Of a stretch of 64,000 nucleotides of DNA, positions 7,498-14,619 are shown one piece after another (the stretch's first letter is position 1; every line of letters starts with the position of its first letter). The notes below the pieces were generated by a model. The model worked only from the letters and a program-made list of their open reading frames with translations. It searched no databases and had not been told where the DNA came from. The stretch spans positions 92,501 through 156,500 of the forward strand of contig NZ_CP039457.1 in assembly GCF_004843545.1 (NCBI RefSeq), in the 5' to 3' direction. The position numbers and the translations under genes are program-made. This DNA comes from Streptococcus pasteurianus. GTDB lineage: Bacteria; Bacillota; Bacilli; Lactobacillales; Streptococcaceae.

Positions 7498-7728
7498 ATG
7501 GAACTAAAACGGATTAAAGAGCTAGGCTTTCACGGTAATTTTTATGATGAGTTCTTACAGAGTAGCTTTCATAACAACGATTTAACCGAACAAGAAGAAA
7601 GTGATTTAAATTATTATGGCAGTACCATTTTAAGCCAATCACAGAAAGGAAATAGCTTAGGGGAAGTTTATAAAAAAATATTCCTCATGGGTAAAATAGC
7701 AGGTATCAAGCAAGAAAGAAGAGGCTAA
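7498..7728 (+). CDS. hypothetical element protein, 76 aa
   Basis: No family was recognised. The protein is a mixed helical, acidic-to-neutral product containing a run LTEQEESDLNYYGSTILSQSQ and a basic C-terminus KQERRG. The ATG at 7498 follows the GGGG of GTGGGGTAAAACACA at a suitable distance. It is the first of a close-packed series of small genes leading to the replication module (next gene 3 bases downstream), so it is likely co-transcribed with them. Codon use matches its neighbours in the element. Confidence 0.7.
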   Translation: MELKRIKELGFHGNFYDEFLQSSFHNNDLTEQEESDLNYYGSTILSQSQKGNSLGEVYKKIFLMGKIAGIKQERRG

Positions 7729-7731
7729 ATC

Positions 7732-7926
7732 ATGATATACCAAGAAATTAATTTACCAATTTGGGCGCAGTTGCTTATTATGGCTATTCTTATTCTAATT
7801 GGCATTGAATTGGCCAAAATCAAGCCTGTAGAAGCTCCAAAAGAAGTTAAGGAAGAAATACCCGACAACCATGTTAAAGAGCGATACGGGGCTTATATTC
7901 AATCACAGGGACGATATTACAATTAA
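7732..7926 (+). CDS. hypothetical single-pass membrane protein, 64 aa
   Basis: One transmembrane helix is predicted by eye at residues 9-28 (IWAQLLIMAILILIGIELAK). It is followed by a charged tail rich in Lys, Glu and Pro. The gene starts three bases after the previous stop, within AGGCTAAATCATG. Function is unknown. Small membrane proteins are common in phage-derived islands, but nothing here points to a specific role. Confidence 0.7.
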   Translation: MIYQEINLPIWAQLLIMAILILIGIELAKIKPVEAPKEVKEEIPDNHVKERYGAYIQSQGRYYN

Positions 7927-7937
7927 GGAGGCAGACC

Positions 7938-8096
7938 ATGACAGATAAAGAATTAAATAAAATAGCTGACCTTATCAATGAACGTGTAACGTTTGCCGAA
8001 TTAGAAGATTTCAAACACTTGGAAGAGCGAGCGGATAGAATAGTATGGGTTAAAAATCAGATTGCTAAGCTAGATAAAGGAGAAATATTGTTATGA
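7938..8096 (+). CDS. hypothetical element protein, 52 aa
   Basis: The ATG at 7938 follows AAGGAGGCAGACC, a strong ribosome site. The 52-residue product is highly charged and helical (KELNKIADLINERVTFAELE). Its stop overlaps the start of the next gene by four bases (ATGA), indicating translational coupling. The family was not recognised. Confidence 0.75.
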   Translation: MTDKELNKIADLINERVTFAELEDFKHLEERADRIVWVKNQIAKLDKGEILL

Positions 8097-8359
8097 CAGA
8101 CAATGTTATCAACTTTCAAGACATTCAAAAGGATTTAGAGAAAACACGTTACAACCTATCAAGCCTCACTTTTGAGGAAGCTACAGCATTAACCACGGAA
8201 CAACTCGCAAACAATCTTATTATCATTTCTAACACGCTAGAAAAAATAATAGACGTTATTAAAACGTTAAAAGATAACGATGTTGCAATTCAAGAGCAAC
8301 TTATCCAATTAGGCGATAAAGTGGAAGTATTAGAAAATGATATGGAGGTGCTTTTATGA
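8093..8359 (+). CDS. hypothetical coiled-coil element protein, 88 aa
   Basis: An acidic protein with heptad-like Leu/Ile spacing over residues 38-88 (NTLEKIIDVIKTLKDNDVAIQ), so a coiled coil is likely. The start overlaps the previous stop by four bases, and its own stop overlaps the next start by four bases. GATAAAGGAGAAATA precedes the ATG. Function is unknown. Position in the operon suggests a role in regulation or replication of the element. Confidence 0.75.
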   Translation: MTDNVINFQDIQKDLEKTRYNLSSLTFEEATALTTEQLANNLIIISNTLEKIIDVIKTLKDNDVAIQEQLIQLGDKVEVLENDMEVLL

Positions 8360-8691
8360 GCTTATCAAAGAACGAAAAGCATTTACTAAGACGGTTGGGA
8401 CTTGGTAAAGAAAACGCAAAGACCACAAAAGAGATTATCAGAGGGCTACCAATCACAGAAAGGGGAGCGCGTGACATTCTTAGACGCTTAGCGATTAAAT
8501 ACAGCATACCCATAACAGGGTTACGAAATAAAGCCACTAACGGGGTATTTATTGCAACAACACAAACGGAGTTATTGGAGGGCGTAACCTCTCTTATAAA
8601 CCAAATTAGTGAGGAGCAGAAACGAGTGACAGCCCTAGCCAATTCAGACCCTGAAAAGTCTCGGGAGCTTATAAAAGAACTTTTGGAATAA
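8356..8691 (+). CDS. winged-helix-like element protein, 111 aa
   Basis: Residues 15-70 (LGKENAKTTKEIIRGLPITERGARDILRRLAIKY...NGVFIATT) read as a winged helix-turn-helix: a helix, a recognition helix with ARDILRRL, and a beta wing ending in GVFIA. The C-terminal 40 residues form a charged helix. It overlaps the previous gene by four bases and TATGGAGGTGC precedes its ATG. It probably binds DNA, either in regulation or at the origin. This is inferred from the fold pattern only. Confidence 0.7.
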   Translation: MSLSKNEKHLLRRLGLGKENAKTTKEIIRGLPITERGARDILRRLAIKYSIPITGLRNKATNGVFIATTQTELLEGVTSLINQISEEQKRVTALANSDPEKSRELIKELLE

Positions 8692-8702
8692 GGGGATAAA
8701 GT

Positions 8703-8975
8703 ATGTTTGGATTAAGTAAAGAAAGCGAAGAAAGCCTAAAAATGGAAGTGCTTAAACTGGTATCTGGTTTTCTAAAGTCCTATACCAAGCCGAAACCTAA
8801 AACATTGGGGCTAATCACACAAGATGAACTACTAGCAGACCTATCTGTTAGCTTTAACACGTTGCAACGTTGGGAACAGGCAGGATTAAAGCGATACATG
8901 CCACCAATCGAAGGCACGCGCACCGTATTCTACAAAATTGATGACGTTTTATTGTTTTTAGGAGTAGAAAACTAA
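8703..8975 (+). CDS. excisionase-like MerR-type HTH protein, 90 aa
   Basis: The segment LITQDELLADLSVSFNTLQRWEQAGLKRYMPPIEGTRTVFYKIDDVLLFL (about 39-88) has the build of excisionase or MerR-like winged helices: a helix-turn-helix, the motif RWEQAGL, and a C-terminal wing followed by DDVLLFL. The role could be Xis for excision, or a regulator; the sequence does not decide. The stop overlaps the start of the next gene by one base. The ATG follows AAGGGGATAAAGT. Confidence 0.75.
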   Translation: MFGLSKESEESLKMEVLKLVSGFLKSYTKPKPKTLGLITQDELLADLSVSFNTLQRWEQAGLKRYMPPIEGTRTVFYKIDDVLLFLGVEN

Positions 8976-9523
8976 TGTACCAACTCATTAACTTACAAAT
9001 TAATAAACAGGTTTTACCTTTATTTAATTTTCTAAAGGACAACCCAACACGAACCATAGCCAAAGGCAATCACGTCATGATGACCTACTACCAACCACCA
9101 GCCTTTCATCTAGTGCCATTTAGCTATAAAGGTATAACGGTAACTGTAACCGTCACAGACGAACTAGAAAGCTATTTAGATGATGGTTGGCAGATTGCTA
9201 GAGATTATCAGATAGCAAGCGTACAAGACAAGCTAGCGGACGTGTTAGACGAGTTAGAACATGAATACCTGAACAGACAGAGAGCAGGAAGCCCACTAGC
9301 TATTAATGACGTTGTGTACCATTGGATAGCTTACGGACTATCTAGCAAAGAAGATATGATAGCCTTTGTTAAGTTATTTTATCTAAACGGCTATTCATAC
9401 GAGCAAATAATACAGCTATACACCAATTTAACTAAAAGCAATAAATTGAATGTTATTTTTTTGAATACATTAAATAATTTTTTTAAGGGGGAAATGAATG
9501 AGCGACTTTTTAAATCAGCTTGA
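8975..9523 (+). CDS. replication-associated element protein, 182 aa, family not recognised
   Basis: It stands immediately upstream of the Rep helicase and overlaps it by 26 bases. In related islands this slot often holds a primase or primase-like protein, but no primase catalytic motif is visible. A beta-rich N-terminus (residues 29-65, GNHVMMTYYQPPAFHLVPFSYKGITVTVTV) is followed by helices. The start ATG directly follows the previous gene's stop region (AACTAATG). Confidence 0.6.
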   Translation: MYQLINLQINKQVLPLFNFLKDNPTRTIAKGNHVMMTYYQPPAFHLVPFSYKGITVTVTVTDELESYLDDGWQIARDYQIASVQDKLADVLDELEHEYLNRQRAGSPLAINDVVYHWIAYGLSSKEDMIAFVKLFYLNGYSYEQIIQLYTNLTKSNKLNVIFLNTLNNFFKGEMNERLFKSA

Positions 9524-10904
9524 CGAAAAAGTGCCAGACCATAAAACCAATGTTACGAGTATCAACAGTAGACGACTAAAACGAGATGAGAACGGGAAAA
9601 TTATCAAAAACCGAAACAACCTCTTATTATTGTTCCGTGGGGAGGATATTAAGTTAAATAAGCTGTTTAAATACAATGAAGCTACCAAAAATGTAGAGGT
9701 TACCCGAAATCAACAGTTATCCGACTATATCACTATCAAACATGGGCTGTTGTCCGATGATACCATTAGGCAGTTATGGGCTTATTTGTCCGAATGCTGG
9801 GGGTTGGAGTATAAAGAAAATGACATAGCTAACGTTGTGAAAATCATTGCTTTAAACAAGAGCTATAACCCTATCAAGATATTTTTAGAGAAAGCCAAAG
9901 CAACCGCCGAACCAGTAGACCCGTTTGCGGTTATTCAAAAGTATATCAATATCGAAGATAACCAATATAACCGAATTGTTTTTGATTTAATGTTCCGTGG
10001 AGCGATTGCAAGGGTTTATCATGCAGGCATACAGTTTGACTATTGTCTTGACTTGGTTGGCAAGCAGGGAACAGGCAAAACAACATTCTTACGTGAGGTT
10101 TTTAAAGGCTTTTACGGTGAAATTAGTTCCTACACCGAAAAAGACGACCTTTTGAAAATGCTTGAATTGTGGGCGGTAAATGATGATGAGTTAGTCGCCA
10201 CTAATAAAATCAAACCGAACGAATTAAAGCAGATTATCACCATGAGAGAAATCAGAATCAGACGACCATACGGAAAATCAACAGAGATTATACCCGTTGA
10301 TTTTGTTTTCACACGGACAACAAACGATACAGGGCATTTAAGGGACTTTACAGGCGATAGGCGCTTTTTAGGTGTTGAGGTATTGCCAAAGACGGACAAG
10401 CAAGTTAACCAGATAAGCTCACAGGACTTATTGAATATCTGGGGCAACTACTATAAAGCCTATGAGATTAACAGCAAACTTTATTATGATGATACTAGCG
10501 AAGAGGGCAAATTAATAGCTAGAGAACGTGTGAAATACAAGTATCAAGATGATATTATTGAAAAATTAGAGTGGTATTTGTCTATCAAAATCCCAGAAGA
10601 TTTTTTTGAAGTCACCACCAAAAAGCACTACCGCAAACAGTATTATACTGATTTAGAAGAAACAGGCACGGCCTACAAGACCAATGACGACCGAGAAAAA
10701 GGCACAGAGTGGATTGGAACGGTAGCGCGTGACCGTTTGAATGTCAATGATGTTATTTATGAGATATTTGAAGATGAGAGTGAACCAGCTTCCAAAATCA
10801 AGAATAAAATCAAAATTTATATGAACAGCCTTGACGGTTGGGAATATCAGAAGGCTATGTATTTTGGTAAGCGCAGAACAAGCGGATTTATCAAAAAGCA
10901 TTAA
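9498..10904 (+). CDS. Rep protein: VirE/D5-type DNA helicase of the element
   Basis: A 468-residue AAA+ helicase of the virulence-associated E type used as replication initiator in chromosomal islands. The Walker A motif GKQGTGKTT is at 188-196. The Walker B region LWAVNDDEL is near 224-232, a sensor segment VFTRTTNDTG at 270-279 and a probable arginine-finger segment GDRRFLG at 286-292. The last 110 residues, after the helicase core, would suit origin recognition. The ATG at 9498 follows AAGGGGGAAATGA. The iteron-bearing origin begins two bases after the stop, so Rep most likely binds it. Confidence 0.85.
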   Translation: MSDFLNQLDEKVPDHKTNVTSINSRRLKRDENGKIIKNRNNLLLLFRGEDIKLNKLFKYNEATKNVEVTRNQQLSDYITIKHGLLSDDTIRQLWAYLSECWGLEYKENDIANVVKIIALNKSYNPIKIFLEKAKATAEPVDPFAVIQKYINIEDNQYNRIVFDLMFRGAIARVYHAGIQFDYCLDLVGKQGTGKTTFLREVFKGFYGEISSYTEKDDLLKMLELWAVNDDELVATNKIKPNELKQIITMREIRIRRPYGKSTEIIPVDFVFTRTTNDTGHLRDFTGDRRFLGVEVLPKTDKQVNQISSQDLLNIWGNYYKAYEINSKLYYDDTSEEGKLIARERVKYKYQDDIIEKLEWYLSIKIPEDFFEVTTKKHYRKQYYTDLEETGTAYKTNDDREKGTEWIGTVARDRLNVNDVIYEIFEDESEPASKIKNKIKIYMNSLDGWEYQKAMYFGKRRTSGFIKKH

Positions 10905-10905
10905 A

Positions 10906-11210
10906 TTTTTACTCCATGAAAGGCCGTTTTTACTCCATAAAATCGTATTTTTAAAAATTTTACTCCATAGCTCAAAACCTTATGTATCAAGGGTTTAAGT
11001 GTATTTGTGGAGTAAATATAATAATATTTATATCTAAAAATAAAATATTTTAGTATATAGCAATATACCATATGCATATATATAATATAGCGGACGGAAA
11101 TTTTTACTCTTTTGCTCCATAAATACGGTCAATCCCTTATGTATCAAGGAGTTAAGGCATGGAGTAAAAAAATTTCAATGGTGTAAATTTGGGGTATTTT
11201 GGAGTAAAAA
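10906..11210. other. replication origin of the element, iterons around an AT-rich core
   Basis: Three direct iterons TTTTACTCCAT lie at 10906-10917, 10927-10938 and 10958-10968. Inverted copies (TGGAGTAAA) are at 11008-11016, 11159-11170 and 11199-11210, with degenerate copies at 11101-11120. A second repeat, CCTTATGTATCAAGG, occurs exactly at 10978-10992 and 11135-11149. Between them lies a nearly pure A+T core (about 11013-11090). This symmetrical layout next to a Rep helicase is characteristic of island and plasmid origins. Confidence 0.85.
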
Positions 11211-11229
11211 TCAGAAAGGATAAAGAAAA

Positions 11230-11451
11230 ATGAAAATTAAACTATTCAACCGCAAGCGAATTGAAACAGGCTTTAACGAGTATATGGATTTGCCAAAATT
11301 CAGAAATGAAACTAATGAGGAATTTGAAAACAGGGTGAATTCTTTTATTGCTGATAAGAAAGTGATTGATATTAAATATCAAGAAGCAACTTATGGCACT
11401 TATGAGGAAATGGATGCATATTTAACAATCATAGTTATGTATGAAGACTAA
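11230..11451 (+). CDS. hypothetical element protein, 73 aa
   Basis: The ATG follows AGAAAGGATAAAGAAAA. The 73-residue product starts with a basic strand (MKIKLFNRKRIETGF) and has an acidic middle (NETNEEFENRVNSF). It ends with a hydrophobic strand YLTIIVMYED. It resembles short proteins found after replication modules in streptococcal elements, but no family is recognised. It is followed after 25 bases by another gene with the same orientation. Confidence 0.7.
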   Translation: MKIKLFNRKRIETGFNEYMDLPKFRNETNEEFENRVNSFIADKKVIDIKYQEATYGTYEEMDAYLTIIVMYED

Positions 11452-11476
11452 CACAAATAGAAAGAGGTAAACTAAT

Positions 11477-12118
11477 ATGACTAACACAAACAAAACAACA
11501 GCACCAAAGACCCTAACAGAACTAAAAGCATGGACTAAAGAAGCACGCAACTGGGTAGAGTACTTACAAGATGAGTATCATGGTTATATGCCAACAGGTC
11601 ACCAAGAAGCATTCGGAAGTATCACAAACAGAATTTACAACTGTTTAGATTGTTTAACAGAAATGTTTGATAATGATGGATTAGAATTAGTTGAATACAC
11701 AATTGACCCACAGGAAACAATGATAGACGATAACCAAGCTAACGAAATGGCACAATATAACGAGCTAATGGCACAATATAACGAGCTGATGAAAGAAGTA
11801 GAGGATAGCGACAAGGAAGCGCGTGAGATTGCTTACGGTGATACTATTGATAAGTATATTGACAAACGAGCAAAACAACTAAAGGAACAAGCAACATTTG
11901 ATGAATTGGTTGATAAGGTTGCGTTATATGAAAGTGAGTTGTTAGATTATGCTGAACGTTTGTTGAGTGATGACCCATTGATTGCAGATAGTGAAACAGC
12001 AATCGGAACGCTTGAGATGTTAGATAATGAAGCGATTGATTTATTTAAGTCTTTAGATATTGATAACGAGTATCAAGGCTTAGAATACTATGATACAAGT
12101 CTAAACAAAGAAGATTAA
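11477..12118 (+). CDS. hypothetical acidic element protein, 213 aa
   Basis: A strongly acidic, helical protein with no recognised family. A short internal duplication, NEMAQYNELMAQYNELM near residues 88-104, comes from a tandem 18-base repeat (gcacaatataacgagcta) in the DNA at about 11749-11785. AAAGAGGTAAACTAAT precedes the ATG. An intrinsic terminator follows 50 bases after the stop. It is the last element gene before the resistance cargo. Confidence 0.7.
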   Translation: MTNTNKTTAPKTLTELKAWTKEARNWVEYLQDEYHGYMPTGHQEAFGSITNRIYNCLDCLTEMFDNDGLELVEYTIDPQETMIDDNQANEMAQYNELMAQYNELMKEVEDSDKEAREIAYGDTIDKYIDKRAKQLKEQATFDELVDKVALYESELLDYAERLLSDDPLIADSETAIGTLEMLDNEAIDLFKSLDIDNEYQGLEYYDTSLNKED

Positions 12119-12166
12119 ATAAAAAATCTGTTATCATAGTATCAAGCGTTAACATAGACAAGAGGA

Positions 12167-12195
12167 AGCTTACTGATTATCAGTAGGCTTTTTCT
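12167..12195 (+). terminator. terminator of the element's rightward operon
   Basis: AGCTTACTGAT pairs with ATCAGTAGGCT (one G-T) and is followed by TTTTT. Confidence 0.8.
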
Positions 12196-12608
12196 GTTTG
12201 CTTGGATAGTGAAACGAACACCGAGGGAAGTCCGAGAAAGCACGCGCTTCCCTTGTTTATTATTCGGAAATACCCCATTGATTTTTAATGGGGCTTGGTA
12301 TTGTTCGGAGATAACAACGCTGCCCTCTTCCGTGTGTGATTTTCCCTTTTTGATTTTTCTAGCACGTCCTTATTAGCCCCTAAAAAGCCCTGTATGGCAT
12401 TTTAATTATTGGGGGTATAAATTATATTGCCTTGCTGTTTTAATTGACCCCCGCCCCCTATTTTGAGCCGAGGAGAGCCACCACAAGGTGTTAGCTTGTA
12501 TCACGCGCCATTTTTTCAGATTTTTAAGGGGTGTCATATAACCTTGAAAAGTCTTATTTTGATTGTGTTTTGTTTATCAGTTAACTTTCTATTTGTTCCG
12601 CTTTTAGA
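12196..12608. other. gene-free stretch, possible mobilisation origin of the resistance cargo
   Basis: No coding frame is supported. Hairpins pair CCCCATT with AATGGGG (12273-12293) and GGGAAG with CTTCCC near 12225-12252. A C-rich run GACCCCCGCCCCC near 12448 is followed by a stretch ending in AAGGTGTTAGCTTGTATCACG. lnu(C) is known from MTnSag1, a small transposon mobilised by Tn916-family elements, and this block is where its oriT would be expected. That reading is inference. Confidence 0.4.
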
Positions 12609-13271
12609 TTGCTACTGATATTGCTTTTTGGTATACTTGAGACGTGGGTGTTTCTCCATTTTCCAATTATTCTTGACGGCATTATTGAGGCTGACGAAAC
12701 TTTTTTCGCCATCTCGTACAAGGGCAATCATAGCAAGAGTAAGACATTTGCTATGCCACGCAAGGCTTATAAGCGTGGTCATTCTACACATATCAGAGGC
12801 TTGTCCCAAGAAAAGGTATGTGTTCCTTGTGCGGTTAATAGGAATGGCTTGTCTATCTCCAAGATTACGAATACTGGTAGAGTTTCTACAAGAGATTTAC
12901 ATCATATTTATGATGGTAGGATTAAGACCAATTCCACTCTTGTTACGGACAAGATGAACTCCTATGTGAGATTTACAAATGCCAATGGCATTGACCTTGT
13001 GCAGTTAAAGACTGGCAAAGCCAAGAAAGGCATTTATAATATCCAACATATCAATAGCTACCATAGCCAGCTAAAGAGGTTTATGCGTGGCTTTAACGGT
13101 GTTTCTACCAAGTATCTGAACAACTATCTTGTGTGGAATAACCTTGTAAATTACGCCAAAGAAAGCGACATGGAGAAAAGGAACATCTTCTTAACTTTTG
13201 TTTTGGCAACATTGAAAACTGCTAAATGCAGAGATTTATCAAACAGACCAGCAGTTCCTCTGGTCGCCTAA
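12609..13271 (+). pseudogene. IS1595-family (ISSag10-like) transposase, 5' end lost
   Basis: The frame keeps the catalytic part of an ISXO2/IS1595-type DDE transposase: IIEADETFF (first Asp), TLVTDKMNSY (second Asp), and HINSYHSQLKRFMRGFNGVSTKYLNNYLVWNN at the C-terminal end. The N-terminal zinc ribbon and DNA-binding region are missing. Fragments such as ATDIAFW and RRGCFSIFQ occur in other frames around 12610-12670, so the 5' end is truncated and frameshifted. It lies 23 bases upstream of lnu(C), the same pairing as in MTnSag1. The enzyme should be inactive. Confidence 0.8.
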
Positions 13272-13294
13272 TTAGAATTTGTGGAGATGATAAG

Positions 13295-13789
13295 ATGGTC
13301 AATATAACAGATGTAAAACAGATTCTTCAATTTGCAATAGATGCGGAGATTAAAGTCTTTCTTGATGGTGGCTGGGGTGTAGATGCTCTTCTTGGATATC
13401 AGTCAAGAGCCCATAATGATATTGACATTTTTGTAGAAAAGAACGATTATCAGAACTTTATAGAAATAATGAAAGCTAATGGCTTTTATGAGATTAAGAT
13501 GGAATATACAACATTGAACCATACTGTATGGGAAGATTTGAAAAACAGAATTATTGATTTGCATTGTTTTGAATATACGGACGAAGGTGAAATTCTTTAT
13601 GATGGGGATTGTTTTCCGGTAGAAACTTTTTCGGGTAAAGGAAGAATTGAGGAAATAGAGGTTTCCTGTATTGAACCATATAGTCAAGTAATGTTCCATC
13701 TGGGATACGAGTTTGATGAAAATGATGCACATGATGTGAAGTTATTGTGTGAGACATTTCATATCGAAATTCCAAATGAGTATAGATAA
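13295..13789 (+). CDS. lnu(C): lincosamide nucleotidyltransferase Lnu(C)
   Basis: A 164-residue nucleotidyltransferase that adenylates lincomycin and clindamycin, giving lincosamide resistance. The motif LDGGWGVDALLG (about 25-36) with SRAHNDIDIFV (39-49) is the nucleotidyltransferase active site, with metal-binding DxD at D45 and D47. Length and sequence match the Lnu(C) family as I know it, and the upstream ISSag10-like transposase fragment is its known partner. GGAGATGATAAG precedes the ATG at 13295. It is cargo inserted between the element's replication genes and its right end. Confidence 0.9.
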   Translation: MVNITDVKQILQFAIDAEIKVFLDGGWGVDALLGYQSRAHNDIDIFVEKNDYQNFIEIMKANGFYEIKMEYTTLNHTVWEDLKNRIIDLHCFEYTDEGEILYDGDCFPVETFSGKGRIEEIEVSCIEPYSQVMFHLGYEFDENDAHDVKLLCETFHIEIPNEYR

Positions 13790-14125
13790 CTGCAAATAAC
13801 AGTTTGTAGGGGAGTTCTGATACTCCCCTATAAAAATGGCTATTTATCAACTGTTTGTTGTGACATAGCCAAATAAAAAAGCCTGCTCGGGCAAGCAGGA
13901 CAACACACATAAAAAACTTATTCATATTATACCACAATCGCTTACAGTGCTACAATAAGAACATGGATACCTTTTTTTATGCAAATAAAAAGCCGTGGAA
14001 TAAACCACGGAAGAAAATCACAATATATCTATCTAAGTACACTACTATTATAGCATAAGCGGTTATTGAAATGATTAATATAAGGCGCTGAATGTAGTAA
14101 AAAGTAGTACTTTTTCTGTTTCTTT
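13790..14125. other. gene-free stretch downstream of lnu(C)
   Basis: No coding frame is supported. A terminator-like hairpin pairs AGGGGAGT (13808-13815) with ACTCCCCT (13822-13829). A second hairpin pairs CCGTGG with CCACGG (13993-14010), and a third lies near 13880 (CCTGC with GCAGG). It is probably the right end of the resistance cargo followed by element sequence. A clean terminal inverted repeat was not found. Confidence 0.5.
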
Positions 14126-14133
14126 TACGAATA
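14126..14133 (+). promoter_or_regulatory. com-box (ComX site) inside the mobile element
   Basis: TACGAATA in the context CTTTTACGAATAAATAAG is a perfect match to the streptococcal ComX (sigma-X) box. It stands 22 bases upstream of the ATG at 14155 and is preceded by a T-rich tract, like the boxes before comGA (26666) and ssbB (38488). Confidence 0.65.
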
Positions 14134-14154
14134 AATAAGTAAGGAGGTATCGTT

Positions 14155-14337
14155 ATGTTATATTATGATGAACTAAAAGAGGCAATCGATAGAGGTTTTA
14201 TAAAGGGTGATACCGTTCAAATTGTGAGAAAGAATGGGATGGTATTTGATTATGTTCTCCCTAACGAACCAGTAAAGCCCTATGAGATAGTTACTACTGA
14301 ACGAGTAGCAGACGTTTTGGAAGAGCTAAAAGAATGA
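14155..14337 (+). CDS. hypothetical 60-aa element protein behind a com-box
   Basis: A 60-residue protein, family not recognised. It has a compact beta-type middle (KGDTVQIVRKNGMVFDYVLP) and an acidic helical end (TTERVADVLEELKE). A strong AAGGAGG sits nine bases before the ATG, and a perfect TACGAATA com-box 22 bases before it. If that site works, the gene would be induced with natural competence. It overlaps the following truncated frame by four bases. Codon use is similar to the rest of the element. Confidence 0.72.
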   Translation: MLYYDELKEAIDRGFIKGDTVQIVRKNGMVFDYVLPNEPVKPYEIVTTERVADVLEELKE

Positions 14338-14458
14338 TGAAAGTAGCTCATGAACTTCCAAATAGTGCAACGTTGCACCATTTAGGTTCATCAGCCCTCT
14401 ACCTAATCGCCACTCTTCCAGAGGATGAAAAACAGCCCGAACATTTTCACTATATTAT

Positions 14459-14485
14459 AAAAGCACCTGCTAAGGTGCTTTTTTC
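14459..14485 (+). terminator. terminator near the right end of the element
   Basis: AAAAGCACC pairs with GGTGCTTTT around TGCTAA and continues in a T run. Confidence 0.8.
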
Positions 14486-14505
14486 CTGCCTGCTGAACTC
14501 GTTAA

Positions 14506-14531
14506 AATTTACTCCCCTTTTTGTGGACTTT
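14506..14531. repeat. end repeat B, right copy
   Basis: An exact 26-bp copy of 4611-4636 in the same orientation, containing TTTACTCC. Confidence 0.75.
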
Positions 14532-14573
14532 TGATAAAAATAAGTAAAAATGTAAGGAGATAGGTTTTTCCAG

Positions 14574-14594
14574 AAATCCTATAATATCAACGTT
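14574..14594. repeat. end repeat A, right copy
   Basis: An exact 21-bp copy of 4561-4581 in the same orientation, 41 bases inside the right core. Confidence 0.75.
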
Positions 14595-14619
14595 CCAAGG
14601 GTTCTATGCTAGTATATAG

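Larger units (their letters stand above)
14334..14534 (+). pseudogene. fragment of a DUF3102-like element protein
   Basis: The first 35 codons read KVAHELPNSATLHHLG...ALYLIATLPEDEKQ, which resembles an internal segment of DUF3102-type proteins of streptococcal conjugative and phage elements. Both flanks of that domain are missing. The remaining codons run through the terminator hairpin at 14459 and into end repeat B, so they are unlikely to be meaningful protein. It is best read as a deletion remnant near the right end of the island. Confidence 0.55.

Noticed and set aside
8975..9523. Calling the 182-residue protein a primase
   Set aside because: Its position fits, but no primase catalytic or zinc motif is visible.
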